A stretch of 64,000 bases of DNA from Melieria omissa. Its lineage: Eukaryota; Arthropoda; Insecta; Diptera; Ulidiidae. Below are positions 23,990 through 35,800 of the stretch, piece by piece. The stretch's first letter is position 1, and every line of letters begins with the position of its first letter. Both the position numbers and the translations under genes were made by a program. The notes under the pieces were generated by a model. That model was given only the letters and a program-made list of their open reading frames with translations, did no database searches and had not been told where the DNA came from. Location: contig OZ020269.1 in assembly GCA_963971225.1 (NCBI GenBank), positions 28,685,783 to 28,749,782 of the forward strand, in the 5' to 3' direction.

Positions 23990-24370
23990 CAGCCTAATCC
24001 AATGTCGATGCCAGCCTAATCGATTTACCTAGAAAGACAATTGCGGTCATTTCAACGCAAGCAAAATAAACCATGATTTGCTTGAATTTTTTATAATTAT
24101 AAAGTAGACATAGCTTGTAAAATTCATCTGTCTGTTTGGAACTCTGTCTGTCGGCATCTTGATTTTGTCGCAAATAGCTGTTCATCAACAGTAATATTTG
24201 CACCTGATTTGTAGCAGTTTTGACTATTTTCTATAAATGCATTCCATACCTTGGAGATGAGAGCAAATTTGTCAGTCTGCAAACGCTGGCTCCGCTCACT
24301 TCTTCTATCAAAACGAATAAATCGCATAATTTCTGTGAAACGATTTCTGTTCATTGTTCGTGAAAAAAAT
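23990..24370 (-). mobile_element. piggyBac transposase fragment
   Basis: The minus strand reads MNRNRFTEIMRFIRFDRRSE, then LQTDKFALISKVWNAFIEN, then GANITVDEQLFATKSRCR. This matches the piggyBac (PGBD) catalytic domain, in which the Asp of VDEQL is the first catalytic acidic residue. A shifted downstream stretch (KFKQIMVYFACVEMTAIVF, then LGKS) corresponds to the KFGIKxWxACD region, with the Asp lost to a frameshift or substitution. The ends of the element and its terminal repeats were not found, so this is a decayed internal fragment. Confidence 0.75.
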
Positions 24371-25199
24371 GCAGGACCCCTATTTCTTATTCCATAAATA
24401 TGAAACGTTCAAGTTTCTTGTTTTATATGCACCACGTGCATATAAAATTGCAATGAAAGCATCTGTCTAAAAAATGTTGGAAAGGTTAGTTAATTACCTT
24501 CTGAACGACGGGTCACATGTGTTAGTCGGATGGTTGGTTTACGAGATATATGCTCATAACTGAAATAAGAGGGGGAAAACGTGTTTTTCGAAGATTTGTC
24601 GAAAACGCTTCTTAAGGAAATTTTTTTGATTTTCAGTTTCGTGTTCAGCAGCCGAAAATTAATCTAAAAAATACTTTTATTTTTAGGAGCATTTTTCGTG
24701 TCGAGTAGTGTAATTTATTTCTTCCAGCAATTTCCTTTGCATTGACATTTTAGAGCTAAATTTTTGAATTTGTATTTGAATAACTCACCAATAATAAAGT
24801 GCAGAAATTAGTACTGACAGACTTACAGTATGTAAATAAAGTGATTGTTAGTTTCTGACTGCGTTTTGCGCTGAACAAATGAAGTTGTTTTATTTTCAAA
24901 CACAATCAAAACGAACCTGTGTTTTCGTAACATAGTCCCTAGCTGTAGAAAATTTTTCAACAAGACTGCCCAACAGTTTCATAATATGCTCCTATATAGA
25001 ATTCTAGGGCATATAAACATTCCAACTGAAGGGCAGATGGGCTCGCTCAGCAGGATACTACTGAGCAATTTGGTCTACTTACCTTCATTGCCGATATGAA
25101 TGAATACGGAAAGTAAGATTAAAGTCTCTTGTCGTACGACTTATAAGTATGGAGTTCTTTAAGCTAATTTTAATTTTTTGCCATTTGTTTTAATTTTAA
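24371..25199. other. Non-coding AT-rich stretch
   Basis: I see nothing recognisable. Confidence 0.4.
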
Positions 25200-25234
25200 T
25201 TAATTTTATTTTATTTTGTTTTGGTTTGTTATTT

Positions 25235-25455
25235 ATTTGATTTGATTTGATTCTATTTGATTTGATTTGATTTGATTTGATTTGATTTGATTTGATTTTA
25301 TTTTATTTTATTTTATTTTATTTTATTTTATTTGATTTTATTTTATTTTATTTTATTTTATTTTATTTTATTTTATTTTATTTTATTTTATTTTATTTTA
25401 TTTTATTTTATTTAATTTTTTTATTTTATTTTATTTTATTTTATTTTTTTTTATT
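25235..25455. repeat. TTTGA/TTTTA microsatellite
   Basis: About ten TTTGA units (25235-25295) pass into more than thirty TTTTA units with single interruptions, to about 25455. The switch from TTTGA to TTTTA suggests expansion of a point-mutated unit. The long open frame of Phe/Ile/Leu/Tyr over it is an artefact. Confidence 0.95.
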
Positions 25456-25460
25456 TAGTC

Positions 25461-28400
25461 GGACCAAAAAATATTGAAAATTTGTGGAATTTATTATTTT
25501 TCTGTTCCAGTCAACTTGCAACGAATTGAATTTATTCAAATAATTACCACCCATCTATAAAAAATTTGAAAAAATGAAATTTGTCAATTGAATGAAATCT
25601 ATCCAAAATAGAAATTTTTTCAATAGCAGTTTCAAGAGCTAATTTCTACTGGCTTCTGGTTCTTCTCTTTAAAAAGCACCATGCAAATTTTGTCCGCATA
25701 CCTTCATCCTCCTTAAATACTCGTAGTTGACGTCCCGGTACATTTGTAACAGCATGCTTATTGGATCTGCTTTCACTGCTCTGTGCTGACTGATAAAAAT
25801 GATGCTGATATCGCTTAGGCGGCGTTAGATAATGATTATGACTCATTAGCGCGATTTATGGCAATTTAAAGGTTGGCAGTTTGTTTTGACTTTGTTATAA
25901 ATTGCTTTGTATTGTTATTTAAAAACAAAATACTAAAAACATGCAACAAATATCTTTGGTTGTCACTGAGCTCAACGAATTTCGCAAATAGAATGTGGAA
26001 ATGTCTCGGATTTTAATATTTCACGTTGATGATGGGCAAAATATTTGCATTGCAACGCAATTAACGTTGCGCATACGTCATGTTGGCCGCGAGCGCAGCG
26101 CACACCGGCGAGCAGTCGAGCGACAGCGCAGGAATGCACTTTAACTGTCAGCAAAAGTCAACACGAGGCGACGGCGAAGCCCCAGCGCCGCCACATTCCA
26201 CAAATTGGAAAATTGCACGAATTCCACGAGGCGCGCAAAGTGGCGGCGAAAATCACTTGTTTGTAAACACGCCGAGCCGAGCCGCGTGCCATGTGCCGTG
26301 TGCCACGTGCCGCGCTCCTGTTGTCATTGTTGTCATTGCTGGGCTTTGTTGTTATTTGTTGCTGCTGCTACTTTAGCTTCAGATGCAGTTGTTGGAGTGT
26401 GTGTGGAGTTGCGTTGTTGCTGCTTTGGGGAAGGTACAAAATTGTTAGGCGCTCAAATGCAACGACAGCAGCGGCTGGAGAGTGCTCAATGCGCAGGACT
26501 CCAAAACAACCCCCGGCACATTTTAGACGAGCTAAAAGGAAACTAAAACCAAAAACCCAACAAAAAGAAATATGAAAAAAACTGAAGAAAAAGGATTAAA
26601 TTGTTGATACAAATTTGTAATCAAAGTTGAGCTCAAAACTTTGTAAATAGATTTTTCTTTAATAATTTTAGTTTTCATTCTAAAAAATTGCTGCACACAA
26701 TTTTTCTTCAACTCCTTCTTTGCGCATCAAATTGCTTGCTCGCTCGCTGTGTGTGGGTGGGTGCTGCACTTTGTCAGCATTAGGAAGTGCCAAACAACAA
26801 CAACAACATTTGCTTGTGACCACCACAAAAGTAGAAGTAAACGCAACAACAGCGCAACAACTGAACTGCCCCCAAACCACCGAAACGCATTGGTGCGACC
26901 GAATTGCAGGCTGACTGGCCGACAGGACATGCTGCCATCTCTTTCTGTGCAATTCCTATGCAACGCTTTAGCTGGGAGTCGGCTCGGCGCTGTTTTGTGT
27001 ATCGGTATGTGCGTGTGCCGCCCGCTGCAAATCCGACGAATCCTTTGCCAGGCGGATGTCGCTGCACGGCTGCTGCTGGCCGCATGCCACATGCCACATG
27101 CGGCATGCGATTTTAGTTACTAGACTCTAGCCTCGCGTGCAGGACGTTCGCTCGTTCGCCGGTTCGTGTATTACAGCCCACTCGTGCTGTGTTCGTGTGC
27201 GTTCGTTGTCGCAGTCGTTGCGATTCGTATGATGCGCGCCAAAGTCGTTTGAATTCGAATGTCGAGCCAACGGTCGAAAATGCTTGAAATGCACTAAAAC
27301 GTGGCAAGAAACGCGCGCGCAAAACCAACAACAGCAACACAACAAAATGCCAAACAAAGCCATAACTGTCAGCGTGGCACGCTGTCGATTTGGCTGTTGT
27401 TGAACACGCCTCGCTGGCGGCCTGTGGCCATCGAATTGCGCGCTCGCAGCAATATTGCCCGGAGCGCGAAAACAATTGAAATTTGTTTAAATCACAAACA
27501 CGGCCACAATCGCAACCGCAACAACAACACAAAGCGTACAACAACTAACAAAAGGTTTTTCTTGCGCATTCATAAGAAAGAAATTGTGGCAAATGTTGCA
27601 ACCTGTGCATATTTATGATGCATTGTCGGTGTCATTCTAATTGTTGTTGTTGTTGTCGTCATTCATGTTACTCTCTCGGTGTTGTTATTGTTTTAGTTTA
27701 ATTGTTTTTTTCTTCGTACTTGAAGATATGCTGTAAAAATATATCTGTGTGTGTTTGTAATTGTTAAAACTAACACAAGCAAACACTTTTCAATGTGTGT
27801 TTAGATGTGTTATTTGTATATTTGTTTTTGTGCTATGAAGAAATTTATTTGCATTTTTAGTGAAACGAAAATGAGAAAAACATTCAAAAAAAATAAATAA
27901 ATTGCAGCTTTTATCTTTTAGTAAATAGCAAAAAATAAACAAACATGAAATTAAATGATTTTAAAATAGAAATTGGGTTCTTGAAGTCATTTCCGCTATT
28001 TATTGTTGGGTCATAATTACCAAAAACATTTACCTTAAACAACAAATCAATGAACAAATTGTACGCATTTTCTTCACTAATTCGCAAGTAAATTTCTGTT
28101 TTAAGCATTGTTTATTTTTAATGCTAAATGTTTATAAATGTTGTTTCTCTTTGGCGCAACGCACTCGCCGGCGCAAAGAGATTATCTGAACAAAAACCGA
28201 TTTAATTGTTATTTAATGTTGTTTATGTGTTCTAACTGTTTTCGTTAGTGTTTTTCATGTCTTTGTGTGTATTTTATTGTGTACATTTTTAAGCCTAAAG
28301 TTTGGTCGTTCCAAGTGTCACCGCCGGAGTTTCAAGTTGGTTTCATGAAATGAAGTGTTTTATATTATTTTTTATGTTTATAATAACATGTTGAACACAA

Positions 28401-28780
28401 AACTAAAATTAAATATTTAAATGTAGTGTATAAATGTTTCCAAATAAATTGTTTAATAAGGTTAAGCAATCATAAGTTTAAGAGAGTTGAAGTTTATGCA
28501 GACATTTTTTTTAAGAAAATTAAAACAATTGAAAGATTGAAATTGAAAGTTAAATTAAGTGCAATTAAAATATTAATTAAATGTTAGTTATTTTTATGCA
28601 GATTTATGAAAAAATATCTACAATTATTTTAATGCAGATTAATTATAGCAGATATTTTGTTCACTTGTGTCATACTAGAGCTAATTTTGAATATTTGATT
28701 AAAAAAAATTTAAAGTAAGAAATATTTAAAGTTAAATTTATTCTGAAAAGTGTAAACCAATTGTGAGTGATTTTTGCATT
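25461..28780. other. Non-coding stretch with a GC-rich centre
   Basis: 26.0-27.6 kb is clearly GC-richer than its surroundings and holds CAACAA/TGTTGT runs and a tandem CATGCCACATGCCACATGCG block at 27083-27103. Many short frames on both strands overlap, show no domain and lack paired splice sites. The composition would suit a promoter, 5' untranslated exon or enhancer region, but no specific element can be assigned. The flanks are AT-rich. Confidence 0.4.
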
Positions 28781-28796
28781 TTTTTTTTCAATTTTC

Positions 28797-28975
28797 TTCA
28801 TGTTCAAAATGTCTTAAACAGAGTTATTTTTAGTGAATTTATGCCAAATTTTAGACAGTAAAAATAGTAGGATTGCAGGATTGATTTTTGGATTATTTTT
28901 CAACTGTCCTCATCTTCAAAACGTCTTGAACAGAGTTATTTTAAGTGAATTTATGCCAAACTTAAGACTTAAGAC
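28797..28975. repeat. Diverged direct duplication, 112-bp spacing
   Basis: CTTCATGTTCAAAATGTCTT (28797), followed by AACAGAGTTATTTTTAGTGA and ATTTATGCCAAA, is repeated from 28909 with about a dozen changes. Confidence 0.7.
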
Positions 28976-29173
28976 CAAACTTTTTGTACAAATCTTGCGC
29001 TCCTAATGGACAACTTTGCTGTTATTGCTGTTTATTTGACCACTTATACTAAAACCATTTTTATATGGCAGTCGCAGCCGATACGCATTGATTTGATACG
29101 CTTTCGAGCTAGTTGACTGAGTCCATTTTGAGTACATTGATTTCAGTTCACTGACGACGGCTTAGGTTTTTTT

Positions 29174-29576
29174 CCTTGGTCTCTTCCACACTACCCGCGC
29201 TTTGAGTGATATAATTTCATCATTTTCATTGATTAAATAGTGTTTTACAGTGAGTGATTTTTCAAAGTGATTTCAGATTTTTTTCTTATATAAGAGACGG
29301 CTTAGGTTAGATTAGGTTAGGTTAGGTTAGGTAGTGCAGGGATTAGACTTCCACTCAGAGACCAAAGTGCCGCATTCTTATCCCTTGGTCCCTTCCACAC
29401 TACCCGCGCTTTGAGTGATATAATTTCATCATTTTCATTGATTACATAGTGTTTTACAGTGAGTGATTTTTCAAAGTGATTTCAGATTATTTTCTTACAT
29501 AAGAGACGGCTTAGGTTAGGTAGTGCAGGGATTACACTTCCACTCAGAGACCAAAGTACCGCATTGTGAATCCCTT
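29174..29576. repeat. 209-bp tandem duplication with GGTTA repeats
   Basis: The block CCTTGGTCTCTTCCACACTA starts at 29174 and again at 29383 with few changes. Each unit includes GAGTGATATAATTTCATCAT, TTTTACAGTGAGTGATTTTT, a GGTTAGGTTAGG run and CTTCCACTCAGAGACCAAAG. The first unit has about five GGTTA repeats (29303-29331) and the second only two, so repeat-number change accompanied or followed the duplication. Confidence 0.85.
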
Positions 29577-30670
29577 ATTTAATAGTTCTGGAGCTAACGA
29601 ATCAGTCTCAATCTGGGGTAAACCAGTCTGACGTTTTCATCAGAAATTTCAAGCCAGGTTCGCTAGAAATCTTACCCCCAAGGTACGGAGTTGCCGTTAT
29701 TGCAGAGTCGGGCAGGGGCACAGGAAGTTTCGGGTCGTTTCTACTTTATCAACTCCGCAGCTTCTGAAGACTGAACGAGAGGCGCCATTTGATAAGATCC
29801 AATGGCGCAGTGTCCAGTGGTGACTCTAGCGTACTGTCTAATAGAGTTTCGACGCAGGGTACACTGAATTCTCTCTTTAAATCAGCTGTTACTTTTTCTA
29901 GCTTTTTATTTGAATATGCAAAGTCTTTATCACCATTAGCTGATTTTCAAAACACCGTTTTGTTGTGTTTTACTGTTACAACGTGTTGTTGCACTGATTT
30001 ACAATTTTAAGAACGCATTTGACACGCGCATTGACTTGTTACGCTTAAAACGTTCAAGACGGTTTGAAATCGTGCTTCTGTGACTGTTTTGAGTGTAGAC
30101 AGATTTTTCTGTAGTATTCAGGAGGTATTTTACATAACACATTTCCAATAGTTGGGACCCTCAGTTTTATATAGACCATTATTGTTTTTGGCCGCATACC
30201 TAGATTACGACAAGTGATCAAAATGATTGCCAAAACATGAAATATCTCCACATTACACATTCCCCGCAGCAATTTGGACTAGTCCGATTCTAGGTTTTCA
30301 ATTGGTTGCTCGTCAACCATAGCTGACTGTAGAAACGATCCGTTTTCTAAGAGTGAAGTCACCCTTTTTACAGGGCGATGTTCTAGACGACAGTCAACTG
30401 CATCTCTTTGCAGCTTGTCCAAAATCAGTCTTAATCAAATCAGTTTCTAAACCATTTGTAAAGTAAGTATTTTTGGAACTAGTTAATTCTGCGCTAGTTT
30501 TCTAACCAATTCAACTTTATGGAAAAATAAAGCAATGAAATTTTAAACAAATATTTCATTTTAAAAAATATTTTGAAAAATCAACAAAACTCCAATGCTT
30601 ATGAAAAACAAAGAATACGTGCTACACTGAAATACTTAAAAAAAAAACAAACAAAGATTCATGGCTGATT
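29577..30670. other. Non-coding stretch
   Basis: I see no coding unit or recognised transposon, and the short frames are not supported. Confidence 0.4.
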
Positions 30671-30674
30671 TTAA

Positions 30675-30985
30675 CGGCGCTATTTTATTGCCACTTTGGC
30701 CTCTAGTTCATTCTTTGCCACTTTGGCCTCCACTTTGTTCTTTACTACTGTATTCCTTACATTTTGTTTTTATTCATTTTATTTCTATTCATGGGACCAT
30801 GAATAGAAATTGCGTGCGAATCCGTTTGTTTTTTAATTTGAATTGTGAATTTTATTTTTTCTCAGCTAAGCAATATTTTTATATTGCTTATTTAAAAAAA
30901 TAGCGAATGCAGTAGTAAAGAACAAAGTGGAGGCCAAAGTGCTAAAGAATGAACTAGAGGCCAAAGTGGCAATAAAATAGCGTCG
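30675..30985. mobile_element. Fold-back TTAA MITE (311 bp)
   Basis: TTAA (30671-30674 and 30986-30989) flanks inverted arms of about 88 bp with only four or five differences. The arms begin CGGCGCTATTTTATTGCCAC on the left and, reversed, CGACGCTATTTTATTGCCAC. Each arm contains CACTTTGGCCTC twice. The centre holds a perfect 14-bp hairpin (ATTTCTATTCATGG, loop GA) at 30781-30810. The target site suggests a piggyBac- or Kolobok-like mobiliser, but the ends match neither well. Confidence 0.85.
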
Positions 30986-30989
30986 TTAA

Positions 30990-32259
30990 CATCCTACTTG
31001 AACTTCTTTTAGACATACTTCTGCCGAAAATGTTTGAGGCGTGACATAACACAGTGTCCGGTTCCACAGGAATATTGGGTACGTCTTCCAAAAAAATAAA
31101 TAAATAAATAAATTAATGAATAATAAACAAACAAATAATTTAATAATTAAATTTTAACTAAAATCATTCAAGACAAAACGTGCAAATCCAATGAGATCTG
31201 AAAAGCGTTAACACGATCACGTGCATTGGACAAGACTTGCTTGGTTGTAACAATTATTATTTCAGAAATCTCAATGTTGATGTTGTAACAAAAGCAAGCT
31301 GAAAGGGTTACTTCAGAGGTAACGCAATTTTGTTGATTATTTCATCTCATTTTAATGTGGTCTTCTCGCGTATGAACAATTAGACGCAAACTGACTGGCT
31401 TCTGGATTTTTTGATAACTACTTGGAAAATTAGTTGTCTCAGACTTCGAATCAGTATTTGAGGCTTGCAATCCTCTTGGTACCAATTTAAGTTTTGCAGC
31501 GGCTTATTCTATATTTTTTGTGCTCCCAGACTCAGTATTGCAGCGGCTTCAAACGTTGTCCCAAAAATCAAAGTCAGCCAGGCACAGAAGAAACCTGAAA
31601 AATAAACGTGAGAAAAAAAGCAAAAATGTTAAAATACCGTCAAACACACATATCATACAGATAAATATACTTATGTTTTTACTATATTCAAGACACCTTA
31701 CGTGAAATTTTATTTGAATTCGGTTAGAAATATTACTCTATAAATTCAAAAACCATAATTAACAGATGCTCAGTTGAGAAACGCATGGCACTGAAAATGT
31801 ACAGAGGTTTCGACAAAATATGAACAACATTTCAGATAAAATATGCCATCTAGATGTTCTCGCGACAAAATGTGAACAACATTTCAGATAAAATATGCCA
31901 TCTAGATGTTCTCGCGTCATTAAGTTACAAGGCAATGAAATCGGGTTCCCATAAAACGATTCGTGCAAAAATAATAATCAGATACTCGTTCCTCTGTATT
32001 TCTGTATTAATTTCAATCCTCTTTGATTGTGTGTCAAAAGGACATCATAACCAAACAGCTGTCCTTAGAATTCGCAGGTTTGGTCACTGTGCTGTGTATA
32101 AGCTGCCAATATTGCCTCGGCTGCCTCTGAGATCCAGATCTGGGAAAACTATCATTCAAAAGGAGCACTTTCAAAGTTGTTGTCGAGGTACTCACTGGTC
32201 TTTGCCGTCTTGGCAGCAATACTAGAAGATAAAGCTGGGTCATCTGATCAACGATTTCT
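30990..32259. other. Non-coding stretch
   Basis: Apart from the 52-bp duplication listed separately, nothing is recognised. Confidence 0.4.
31811..31916. repeat. 52-bp tandem duplication
   Basis: CGACAAAATATGAACAACAT and the following 32 bases (31811-31862) are repeated from 31863 with one change, ending GATGTTCTCG in both. The near identity points to a recent event. Confidence 0.9.
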
Positions 32260-32406
32260 GCCAAAGTGTCAGAGACGTAAAGTATGAAGAAACTAATCTC
32301 CACTTATTTTGCACCTTCCGTAAGAAACACTTAAGATTTCACAATACCGCCAATCTCGCCGACATATTGGAGGTGGACTCTGAGTGCTGGCTTCATAATG
32401 CTTCTT
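32260..32406 (+). mobile_element. Possible LINE 3'-end remnant
   Basis: The frame ending at the stop near 32406 reads YEETNLHLFCTFRKKHLRFH, then ADILEVDSECWLHNAS. This resembles the Glu-Glu-Thr-x-x-His-x-x-Cys tail of Jockey/I-type ORF2 proteins. The fragment is short and without other landmarks. Confidence 0.4.
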
Positions 32407-33436
32407 AAATTTTTACAATGTTGAATTTTTTTACGAATTCGAAAAGGCATCACAAAGTTCCTAATTTGACCCACGTAAATTCTTCTTTGAGATCCGATAC
32501 CAAATTTTCCTAATATGTACAGAAAAACAAATTAAGTGCACTGTCATTGAATTGGCTTTTTGTCCAGAACAGTATTAGAGGTATTCACTATCCGAAATAC
32601 CTTTTCAAGTTTGAATTTTTTTAATTCTTTTCCTGCTACTTGAACGAGTTGCTTGAAGACCTTCGCTCTTTCATATCTTAAATCTGATGAGGCAACAATA
32701 AAACGTACAATACAAGTTGCTCCGGACCATAAAACGCCGATGCTGCGAGAGATGAGTGTTTTAGGCTGACAGAATGAGACTTTTGTTAAATCTATTTTAA
32801 TATTTAAGCATCCAGCAAGCAGCTACACCACATTCAAGTGATGCTGTGTGATGGGGCTTCTCACATACGTTTGTCCGATTGTGCTTGACTTTACAAGATA
32901 AAATTTTGCTTGTTATCAGTCGCGCAGTTGTAGCAAAAATGAATGCAAAAATGAAATATGCTGATCGACACCGGCTGCACAATGACCTACAACAAAATAC
33001 TTTAATTAATAAGAATTCTAATTTTTAAGTTAAGTATTTAATGCTGACTATGAGGCAATGAACAACTAACTAACTTGGTTCATTCACACCGAAATATATC
33101 CACACAAGCAACAATTCCATGAAATGTAGGGTGCAACAAAACTCCCATGTTTTCATATGTATTATCAACTGCTTTAAGATTTTAGAGATTAAATAATTTA
33201 AATTAGTTAGAAATCGCGTTTGCCGTGTACGCACACGCTGCAGCACACGTTTCGGATGATAACAGAACTAAACACAAAAATACTTTCGTAAAGTGCGCAG
33301 AACATATATTACAAAATATACGCAAATTTTGTTCACTATTTAAGAAAAATAAATAAATTAGCTGAAAATGTAAGAAATTTGACCGAAAAACAACCAAGAA
33401 CAAGACAAGTGCTTCAAAACGAACGCGTCGCAAGCG
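32407..33436. other. Upstream region of the 33437 exon
   Basis: This is AT-rich. The last part (33210-33436) probably contains the 5' untranslated leader or an acceptor. A TTTTGTTCACTATTTAAG segment at about 33329-33346 could act as an acceptor. In the frame of the ATG at 33437 a TGA lies about 57 bases upstream. No TATA box or initiator is convincing. Confidence 0.4.
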
Positions 33437-34064
33437 ATGGCCGGCTATCGAGCCCTGCCGCTGACGCCCGTATCGGCGACCGCTGCCATGGCAGCGACCG
33501 TCACCGCCCAGCCAAGCGCCGGGCCCACGATGTACCACCACCAGTCCATGACGGCCATGTCCAATAACGGTATTATTTATCAGTCGGCGGTACACGCCTC
33601 CATACACAGCTTGAACACAGTACAAAGTCAACGCTCAACAACGCATCATCACATTCTAGCGACGGCCACGGCGGCCGCCGTTGCGGCCACCACGCGCCAG
33701 TACAGCGGCCCACTGCAGGCAGCTGCGGCTCCACCACCACCGCCGCCGCCGCCAGCGTCGTCGTCCTCAGCAGCGGGCGGCCATCATGCGCTGGCGCTCA
33801 CCCTGCCACACCAACAACATCCCCACCATCTGCATCATCTGCAGCAGCAGCACCAGCAGCTGCAACAACAACAACAGCAACAGCAGCACCCGCATTCGCA
33901 GCTGCATCACCATCACCACCACCATCATCATCACCAGCAATTGGCGCTGCATCAGAACCATTTGTTCTTCAGCGGCGCCGCGGTCGGCGGGCCGCACCAT
34001 CACCACCACCACCACCGGCAGATTTTCAGTCAAATGCAAAGCGCCATTATGCCGCTCAACATTA
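33437..34064 (+). CDS. Start-codon exon, His/Gln/Ala-rich unknown protein
   Basis: The ATG has a good context (GCAAGCGATGG) and an upstream in-frame TGA, so this is likely the true initiator of a first coding exon. It codes 209 residues plus one base, then ends at a strong donor (ATTA|GTAAGT at 34065), phase 1. The N-terminus is MAGYRALPLTPVSATAAMAA and a less repetitive part reads MTAMSNNGIIYQSAVHASIH. Then come a polyPro run, polyQ and polyHis tracts, and a closing ordered block FSQMQSAIMPLNI. No signal peptide or folded domain is seen. His-rich repeats are common in fly nuclear proteins. It shares the phase of the exon ending at 11686 and may be an alternative first exon of that gene. Reading past 34064 is intron. 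Confidence 0.8.
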
Positions 34065-34532
34065 GTAAGTATGCAATACCCGGTTTGCAAGTGTGACAAC
34101 TCGGCCGAAAAGTGTCCAGTGCGCTGGCCGCAGTTGCTCCGCAGCTATTTTGGAAAAGTCTACTTGAACATATGTAGGATCACAATTGTTTTAAATTCGC
34201 TAGCGTACAGTTTCAACAATTTTAGTTTGTATGTGTATTTGTGTGATTTGGTTGTGAACGAGTAGCGAACACTGCTCCCTTATTAACATTTTGTTGGCTT
34301 TCTGCAGATAAGAAAACTTTGTAAAAATATTTTGAAGGCAAATTTTTATCAGAACATGCAGCATAATTTATTGTGACTCTTTACTTAAGGCTTCAAATTA
34401 CTTAAGTAGGTTAATTCAGGCGTAAAAAGCATTAGTTGGTGTTCCAGTATAACGGGATATTTTTAGATATTTTATGAGTTGTTTTTATTGCGCACTTCCA
34501 GTTTTTTTCCAAAGGTGCGATGTAACAAAATG
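34065..34532. other. Non-coding, start of the intron after the 34064 exon
   Basis: The open frames that continue past the donor to about 34265 have no independent support. Confidence 0.45.
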
Positions 34533-34843
34533 TTAAACCTTTGATCCTCCTCTCTGGGCTTCCACAAGACTCTTCCATTTTTTACGATTCTGGGCTGTTG
34601 TTTTCCCGCCGTCGTATGTGGTGTTGACAGCGGCTATTTCGCGAACGTTCAACCTTCTCCAGGTGTTTTTTGGTCGACCGCAACTTCTACTCCCTTGCGG
34701 GTTCCAGTCCAGTGCCATTCTCGTGATGCTGTCGGGTGGTTTTCTTAGCGTATAACCTATACATTTCCATTTTCTGCGCTTTATTTGCCTCAGAATGGAC
34801 CCCTTATTGGTAATCTTCCACAGTTGGATATAGAGATGTGTTA
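34533..34843 (-). mobile_element. LINE (RTE-like) ORF2 C-terminus
   Basis: The minus strand reads ILRQIKRRKWKCIGYTLRKP, then SITRMALDWNPQGSRSCGRP, then KNTWRR and QNRKKWKSLVEAQ. This is the characteristic tail of RTE/BovB-like LINE proteins (RRKWRWIGHTLRK, ALDWNPQGKRxRGRP). It ends at a stop at 34533. Its 5' side is cut off by the mariner beginning at 34846. Confidence 0.8.
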
Positions 34844-34845
34844 TA

Positions 34846-35756
34846 TAGGGTTTTCCAACAAGTTTCCAACAAGAGGTGTTATTTTGGTATTCAAAGAAAA
34901 GTTCCATTTTTTGAGATAAATGTTCGGATGTTTATTTCATAATAAAGAGGAAGGTATGCCGTTAATAATGAAAAACAACATCAGCCAAATGGACACCACG
35001 ACCACGCTTACAGGACCATATCCTTTTCATGAAATTTTCCATAGCCAAATCGGAAAGTGGCTGCCCTATGTCCTCGATAGCCTCACGAATTCTATCTTTG
35101 AGGTCTTGAATCGACGCTGGGCTGTTGGCGTACACCTTATCTTTCACGTGGCCCCAAAGGAAGAAGTCGCAAGGTCTTAAATCATAAGATCTCGGTGGCC
35201 AATTGTGATCACCTGTTCCAGACATAACACGGTTCGGAAACTTTCCCGTAAAAGAGCAATGGTTTCGTTGCTTGTGTGGCACGTAGCGCCGTCTTGTTGA
35301 AAGTAAACGTTGTCCAGATCAATACCATCCAACTCCGACCATAAAAAATCATTAATCATCTCTCGAGGACGAGGAATCGACAAACCTGGGTTTTCTTCAA
35401 CACTTTGGGCTACAGCTGCAATATTCTCAGTTGTTCTTGAGCGACTTGCACGGGTTTTATTCTTCACTAACTTGTTCCAACAGCTCAAATTTTTCCACCA
35501 ATTTCTGTATTGCGGTCCGACAAGGTGCTTCACGACGACCCAAAAATGCTTTAGTTTTGCGAACTGTGACTACAATATTTTCATCATTTTTGTAGTCAAT
35601 TTTAATAATTTCAATGCGTTGTTGAAGCGTGTATCGCTCCATTTTTAGTAATGGCGTAGTTTCTACTTGTCAAATGTCAAAGAATAAAAGCTTCAAAAGT
35701 GATAGCTACCGAAATACCGGGTGATTCAAAATAATACCTCTTGTTGGAAAACCCTA
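34846..35756 (-). mobile_element. Internally deleted mariner-type element (911 bp)
   Basis: TA (34844-34845 and 35757-35758) flanks inverted ends TAGGGTTTTCCAACAAG, with a 12-bp local duplication just inside the left end. The minus strand codes a broken transposase. MERYTLQQRIEIIKIDYKND starts at about 35642, then a frameshift, then a KNKTRASRSRTTENIAAVAQ segment to LSIPRPREMINDFLW. YFQQDGATCHTS follows (second Asp), then WPPRSYDLRPCDFFLWGH (third Asp) and a C-terminus to VVFHY. The jump from LSIPR to PREMINDF removes roughly 110 residues including the first catalytic Asp (usually SDEAHF). A second frameshift lies near 35230. Confidence 0.85.
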
Positions 35757-35800
35757 TATTAGGTGACGGTTAAAGCACGAGGCTTATGAGGCAAATGTCT

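Noticed and set aside
25292..25477. A 61-codon hydrophobic protein
   Set aside because: It is a direct reading of the TTTTA microsatellite.
26045..27618. Several overlapping frames of 60-140 codons on both strands
   Set aside because: GC-rich composition keeps frames open. No domain, start context or paired splice sites single one out.
29303..29331. Telomere sequence (TTAGG)n
   Set aside because: Only a few GGTTA units are present, inside a tandemly duplicated 209-bp block; flies generally lack this telomere type.
33681..34265. A 194-codon frame overlapping the 33437 exon
   Set aside because: It is the out-of-frame reading of the His/Gln-coding repeats (giving Thr/Ile/Asn strings) and runs past a strong splice donor.
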